Positions 58,481-64,000 of a stretch of DNA of 64,000 nt are shown one piece after another. How positions within the stretch are numbered: position 1 is the first letter of the stretch; each line of letters begins with the position of its first letter. A model generated the notes under the pieces. That model was given only the letters and a program-made list of their open reading frames with translations, did not search any database and was not told the DNA's origin. Location: assembly GCA_002633005.1 (NCBI GenBank), contig NMRA01000131.1:235798-299797 (forward strand). Direction: 5' to 3'. The position numbers and the translations under genes are program-made. The stretch comes from Phoronis australis. Its lineage: Eukaryota > Phoronida > Phoronidae.

Positions 58481-58941
58481 TGAGTATAAAATCGACCTAC
58501 ATGTATCTTGGCTGACACCACGGCTGCAGTTTGTCAACCACCTAGCTGTCGCAAAATACAGCTAGGTACCACTGTGTCTTTTTCTTCCATAGACACCGAA
58601 ATTGCACACAGCCAGGGTAGTTCTGCTCGTCAACTTGCCGTGAAACCTGTATCAATGTGTAGAGCTCAAGACCGAAGGGGGTGCATGCAAAATCTGGAAA
58701 TCAAACGACACTCAACTTGCCCGTTACAGCCGTTTAAGTGGAAAACATTCTAATAGACGTCATTTGCTTGCGTAATTGACCTATCGCCAGGATTATGACG
58801 GACGGCTTAATTGACCAATCAGAACGCAGCATTCTTGGCACACCTTCGTCTGCGTTTCCAAGCTGCCATTTTACCCGACAAACAACACGCAGTCGAGTAA
58901 AACATTCTTTAGTCTATAGCTCAAGAAATTGTCCGCTAAGA

Positions 58942-59135
58942 ATGGGGAAACGGTGTTGATATGACGTGTGTAGCCCCGACAGCCGTTATGCTGCTCCAGA
59001 ATAATATCCGTTATTTTTTGGCATGTCCTAAGCCGGTTGAAAAGCGTAAACTATGGATCAAATTTTAGGGCCACACGAGCAGCTGAACTTAGCGATGTTG
59101 CTTGATAACTCGAAGGCTATAATAAACACAAATAT
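58942..59135 (+). pseudogene. THAP-domain relic of the 2-kb element
   Basis: From ATG at 58,942 the sequence reads MGKRC, DVCSPDSRY, FFGMS and GPHEQLN in one frame with at least five stop codons between. The order C..C..DSRY....FF..PKP...GPHEQLN is that of the N-terminal THAP finger in many invertebrate transposon-derived proteins. It cannot be translated. No transposase core was recognised further right. Confidence 0.55.
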
Positions 59136-59820
59136 ATTAGTTCCTAGATACGCGCTTTTCAGCTTGGTGGCTATGGTGCAGAGCTATCTCAGATTTTGAC
59201 TCCCGAGTTGGCTACGTCTGGCCGCCTTTGTCTCGGCACAAGCTGGATCTCAGCGCTCTAACGGTAGTCCCCGGAAATTGTTGTTTTCAAGGACATTTTT
59301 ATTTTATTTTATTTTATTTATTTTAACCTAATGGACATTATTTTGTTTCGTATCAGAGGTACATTTTTGTTATTCATAAACCGTAAGCTGGCGTTCAACT
59401 GAACTTCTCTCCCGGTCAAAATTCAGAGATTCGATCTGCACAGGGAAAGGCACTGGATTACTACCGGAACTCAAAGCCTTGGTCGAGCTGTTTTCACTAA
59501 AATAAACTGTTTAATTACTTTTTGACGTGTACCTCTAGTATACACTATGTCTGTAGAGTTAGAGAGAGCTCATTTTGAAGTGGTTCAAACATGATATTTA
59601 GATTTATGAAGCTTTAAAAAAGAATTTGAGATATTTTTTATAAATACCCTATTTTTGCAACTACCACACCAGACTTGTAATCTTTTGTAACCATACCACG
59701 ACTTAGTGATCATGCTACCTTCAAAATTAAATGAAAGCTACCTTTATGGAATGAAACTACAAAAAATGCTAAGTTCATAAGAAGGTAGGCCTAATTTAAA
59801 TGTCTTAATGGTGCAAATTC

Positions 59821-60148
59821 CATAGGCGGATTTAGGGGGGGTGGGGCAGAGGCCCCAGCCCCCCCCCACCCCTTGGCTGCCGCAAGCAAAATGAAACAGC
59901 AAGAGCATGAGGAAATATTGAGTTCAGTAACTAGGACCTGTAGCGGAAGAGGGGGGGGGGGCTCAGACCCCAGCGGAATCGTGTTCCTGTTTTTTTTAGT
60001 TCACCTATAGATTGAACAGAAGGTCCAACGGTCTACATCCCTGGCCCCTGCAACTTTCGGGCCGCCTGTGCACATACACTCGCACTTTGCTCAATTCCAC
60101 GAGGCAAAATATGTTGGGCCCCCCTGTGGTATCCTAGATCCGCCACTG
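59821..60148 (+). mobile_element. GGCGGATTTAGG family DNA transposon, short subfamily
   Basis: From CATAGGCGGATTTAGG to CCTAGATCCGCCACTG with a perfect 5-bp duplication AATTC (59,816-59,820 and 60,149-60,153). The body is a close match to 8,432-8,748. It inserted into the 2-kb AATT element, so it is the younger of the two. Confidence 0.88.
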
Positions 60149-61329
60149 AATTCTAGACATTAATTTTACTGAGACACAGCCCTATACCTAGGCTACCTGA
60201 GCTAACTGTTTATCCAGTACGAGATGAGTGTGTACCTGAGCTATGAACCTGAATTTTTTTATCAAAATATATCGTGACAAGATTAGAAAAGCTATCGAGT
60301 CGATCTAGTCAGAGACTATAGTGCATGTGTTGTCTGTAATCTATGACCTACTTTACTCCAGGAGTCCCACCAATACTTTTCATTTGGCGAAATTTAGCAG
60401 ACGACAGAATAAAAGTATCGGTGAATCTTCACTGATTTTATTCGAAAGGTCATGAAATCTATGGAATCGTACAGATAATTGGACTTTAAGGTACATATCC
60501 AGCTTTACATGAACATCAGTAGCCTTGGCATTTCTCAGGTGAAGGTAGCCCCGAGGCCGAGGGGTTCTTCGGATTTTCTCTGGCTCCTCGAGCACTTATT
60601 TTTTCATCGTCACCTTTACAAATTCCCATATCATGAACGTACGATTCACTGTTCAGTGTTGAAAAGTATCGCCTCTTGTCTCTATCGACGCGTTTGAAAA
60701 AGTGCAAAAACACTCATCGATTCCACCATGACCAGGAACGTCGTTTAGCGACAGTGTATTTGCCTCTGACATCTCGTTCGAATGTCGGGTATCACGTGAC
60801 TTTTCGCATAGGGGCGGAGCTTGCGATAGGTCAATTCTCCGCCGTTTCTAACAAAGAAAAGTTATGTCGTTTTTTTTTGAAAGCAGTGCGCTCGTGACAC
60901 GCGCACGCGCCATTTCCTAAATTTTTGCTACATTTCTCGAAAGATAGCTTGGCAGCAGCAAAATTTCTTCTGAAATTCGATTTTTTGGTATCAAAGTTTT
61001 AAAAACTTATAATGAAGTGTAACAAGTTTCGGTAATTTGTTGTGACATGTACGCAACCGCGTGAAAGAACCACACTTGATTGAAGAATCGGCGAAAAAAG
61101 AAACTGGCCAATAGGTGACGCGATATTTCATGGCGCCGAAAGCCGACGCAAAGATCGCTCCACAACTTTAGCAGCAGAATAACGGTAGGACGATAGTTTT
61201 CCAAAACCAGAAAATAATTATATTTACTCAAATAAGTATTGAGTTTTTAATGACACTAATTTTGTGTCATTACTTGTTTTATCTGGTCATTTTTTACCCA
61301 TATCGGCGCAAAGCTGTATATTTATTATA

Positions 61330-63185
61330 CAACTTTGCGACAAAGCTAGGCTGCAGTTAGCTGGACATAAAAAACGAGGCCAGAAAATTGGCATTGATGT
61401 TACATTGCCGGCGAGAGCGTGATTGACATTTTTGTCACTCGCAAAACGGATAAGGAAACAATCATCAGCGGAAAGGAAGAATTAACTGAGTACTTTGAAC
61501 TAAAGAAAAATGTCCAGTTCGAAATTTCCGAGAGGCAACACAAGAGGCTGGGGAGGAGTCGGACTTAGACACATACACAACCAGATTAAGAGGTCTTGCA
61601 AAACATCGTGAGTTAAAAAACGTCGACAAAGTGATATTGAACCAAAGTAATCAATATTGCTCATCACAGCGACTGAGACGAAGGGCCTTACGTGACACAA
61701 TGACTCTTGATCAATTGCTAGACATTGGTCGTGCTCTAGAATGTTCTGAAATACGAGATACCGGAATTAAATAATCTCAAACAGTGAATGCGGTCATTAA
61801 ACCAAAGCCAAAGCCCAAACATAAGCTGAAAAGATCAAAATAGCAGAAATACTCAAAAGCTAAAAGCTTGGACTAAATGTGGTGGCAATCATCCGCATGC
61901 AAAAGAATGTCTGGCTAAAGAAGCAACCTGTCATAACTGTCAACGTGTGGGCCACTATGGAAAAATGTGTAGAAATCGCAAACACAAACGCAAAGAGAAT
62001 GCTCTCAATCACTTCACCGATGAACAATCGCATTAAGATAATGAAGATGAAAATCTATCTGACACCAGCGACGAATATTGTTTTGGCGTCGTTGACAATT
62101 CAAAGTTGCCCAAAACAACCGTCACAATAACTATGTCCGGTAAAGAGAAACCAGTTGAGGTTCTGATCTACCCGTGTGCTTCAGCAAATTTGATCTCGGA
62201 GTCAACATACAGGCAGTGGAAACCACAGTCAACTCTGAGTAAAAGCAAGATAAACTTGTACCCATATGGCTGCAAAGAGCCAATTGCTGTGCTATGCAAA
62301 TCTCGAAAAGCGTCCAGACACCGACCACATTTGTCCATGCTACATTTTATGTTGTCAAAGGCGATACCGACAACCTGCTAATACGACACGTGCGTAGACC
62401 TAGATCTCGTTCACGTTGCAAATAACCTGTCAGATTCAAAGTCTGAGTACCAGGATGTTTTGGTGGCATCGGGAAACTGAAAGACTACCACGTAAAATTG
62501 CACATAGACAAAGATGTAAAACCGCAAGTTCAACCTCACAGACGGATTCCTTTCCATATGCGAAAGAAAGTGAAGAAAGAACTTGAATCATTGGTCGAAC
62601 AGGACATTATTGAAAGAGTCCAGAAGAACCGACACCTTGGGTTTCAGATTTAGTTGTGGTCCCAAAATCTGATTCAGACCAGGTTCGTCTATGCAATGAT
62701 ATGAGACACGCGAACCAAGCTATAAACGCGTGACTCCTACAATTGATGATATTGTGCACGATTTAAACGACGCATTTGTTTTCTCAAAGTTTGACTTACA
62801 AGCTTTTTAACATCAACTAGAACTTCACCCTTATAGTCGTCAAATTAAGACATTCTCGGCAAATGTAGGCCTTATGTGTTACCGAAGGCTGAACTTAGAA
62901 GTCTGCTCCGCGGCTGAAATTTTTCAGAATTGCATTGAACAAGTATTACAAGGTCTGAATGGTGCCCGAAATTTCAGCGATGACATTATTTTCTTCAGTA
63001 AAACCAAAAAACGGCATGATGGAGCTGTACTCAACAAGCTTCGAGAAAAAGACCTGAAACTGAATGAGCAATAAAATAAATGCAAATTCGAGCAGTTACT
63101 TTTGTCATTTTATGGACACGTATTTTCTGCAGATGGAATTCTGCCTGACCCAAAAATGGTTGAGAGAATAAAAACTTCAAGTTGG
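61330..63185 (+). pseudogene. Ty3/gypsy LTR retrotransposon relic (gag, protease, reverse transcriptase)
   Basis: Gag: EELTEYFELKKNVQFE (about 61,475) and LRGLAKHRELKNVDK, then a CCHC knuckle CHNCQRVGHYGKMC near 61,930-61,975; a first knuckle CTKCGGNHPHAKEC has lost its first Cys to Trp. Protease: VEVLIYPCASANLISE at about 62,155-62,205, where the catalytic Asp-Thr-Gly is replaced. Reverse transcriptase: HRRIPFHMRKKVKKELE, KFDLQAF (motif A, followed by a stop), and SDDIIFF (YxDD motif with the Tyr changed). Frameshifts and stops make it inactive. RNase H and integrase are missing; the sequence breaks off at 63,185 next to the LTR-like repeat. An ATG at 61,131 may mark the old gag start. Confidence 0.85.
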
Positions 63186-63192
63186 TAGTGAG

Positions 63193-64000
63193 TGATTGAC
63201 TGTGGGTTTGTTTAAAAGGTAACTATGCTTTGAGATTGTGCGTAAGTGGAGAGAGAATAATCAAATCCAGTGTTTAATTTATTATATGATAACCACTAAA
63301 TAGACAACTGAAACCTGTTGTTAATTAAGTAAACAACTACAAAGAAGAGTAACCACGTGAGCTCCCTCTTTAAAGTTTACTTCAATCAATCAACCAAAAT
63401 AATCAAATGTCTTGTATGCTATCCAAGCTGTAGGACTCTCCACTTGTTGGCTGACAGTCCTGTTGGTGAATCTTTGAACTACGCACACTGCCTTGCTGGT
63501 CACAGTCTCTGGTGACGCAACACTTGCCGGCAGTTTCTTCTACCCATCATTCTTCTTGTTGGTCACAGTGTTTGATGACGGAACACTTCAGGCAGTATCT
63601 TACTACTCACGATGCAAGTGACAAGCTCTTAGTTAACTTCCTGTTCGTTAACCCTTGCCCTTGCCAAGATCCTCTTTAGAATCTTCCACGATGGGTCGAC
63701 TGTTGTACAATTTCCTCCGTACACTGTCTTTTGGCTTCAGCTACTATGGCTCATCTGAATTTCCTCTTGATTTTAGTCCAAATTATAATATTGTACTTAT
63801 TTAGCGATTGGCTAATAAAAACCACATGATCATATTCAATCATATCATTGGCTGTTACGATTTGTTCTCAGAAATTTCTAGAATTTCTAGAGTGCTTTCA
63901 CCCCATAACCAAAGTTGTAAACACCATCTAAAATAAGATTTTGACGTTAAAGTACATGTCAACAGGCTTGACCCTATGATTTAAAAGTACATCATGCACA
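63193..64000 (+). repeat. LTR-like dispersed repeat, copy 2 (uninterrupted)
   Basis: Begins TGATTGACTGTGGGTTTG and runs to the window edge, ending ATGCACA. It matches 44,901-45,427 and 48,932-49,226 with the 3.5-kb insertion absent. At least 808 bp, no coding frame, two inverted CCAAT boxes near 63,810 and 63,850. It directly abuts the broken end of the gypsy relic, but it need not belong to it. Confidence 0.8.

Larger units (their letters stand above)
58778..60832 (+). mobile_element. 2-kb TIR element with AATT target duplication
   Basis: Ends GACCTATCGCCAGG and GCTTGCGATAGGTC, flanked by AATT (58,774-58,777 and 60,833-60,836). The related unoccupied site at 52,251 confirms the borders. The left end is shared with the 170-bp element at 50,094. 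A dead THAP frame lies near its left end, and a 328-bp GGCGGAT element is nested in it. THAP domains occur in P and Kolobok-type transposases, but the AATT duplication fits neither standard description, so the superfamily stays open. Confidence 0.8.
58545..60967 (+). repeat. second copy of the 52,030 repeat, interrupted
   Basis: 58,545-58,777 and 60,833-60,967 match 52,030-52,388 as one unit (GGTAGTTCTGCTCGTCA, GTTACAGCCGTTTAAGTG, TCCGCC.TTTCTAACAA.GAA, CGCGCACGCGCCATTTCC, AGCTTGGCAGCAGCAAAATT). The 2-kb AATT element lies between. Confidence 0.8.

Overview
The window is AT-rich nuclear DNA of an animal. Coding exons are short and separated by introns with canonical GT..AG borders, a PAR-type bZIP gene (a family known only from animals) is present, and most of the rest is transposable elements and simple repeats. 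Many elements carry the 'GGCGGATTTAGG...CCTAGATCCGCCACTG' ends and THAP/Harbinger/BEL/gypsy relics that are common in marine invertebrate genomes. I cannot name the species from sequence alone.

Layout. 0-1.2 kb: the last coding exon (+) and 3' UTR of cytosolic aconitase / iron-regulatory protein 1 (ACO1). 1.2-10 kb: a possible promoter/first exon near 2.2 kb and three copies of a short DNA-transposon family, two of which carry a tRNA-derived segment. 10.4-13.1 kb: the best complete gene, a PAR bZIP transcription factor with a promoter rich in PAR/C-EBP-type sites, a spliced 5' UTR and an uninterrupted 353-codon reading frame. 13-24.6 kb: mostly unrecognised DNA with a 34-bp tandem repeat and small palindromes. 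24.6-30.3 kb: a repeat-dense block with an assembly gap, two interleaved short element families, perfect hairpins and two adjacent minisatellites. 30-43 kb: mostly unrecognised, with foldback elements and a CRE/CCAAT-rich promoter-like region near 38 kb.

43-50.5 kb: a THAP-type zinc-finger locus, an LTR-like repeat split by a 3.5-kb TIR-bounded insertion, and two short cysteine-rich secreted-type reading frames. 51 kb: a collagen-VI/matrilin-like von Willebrand A exon. 52-56 kb: a 14-site CTTAAG palindrome array beside a Harbinger element that lost the 3' part of its transposase and carries a foldback insertion. 57-64 kb: a BEL/Pao pol relic (-), a second TIR element with a dead THAP reading frame whose empty site survives at 52.25 kb, a Ty3/gypsy relic (+), and a second copy of the LTR-like repeat running to the window edge.

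The host genes (ACO1, PAR bZIP, THAP locus, vWA exon, secreted-peptide candidates) are independent transcription units; nothing suggests they act in one pathway. The strongest new signals are the two paired empty/filled insertion sites, which define two unnamed DNA-transposon families; the CTTAAG palindrome array; and the inverted pair of small secreted-type reading frames at 49.9-50.4 kb. All names come from reading translated motifs; no database search was run.
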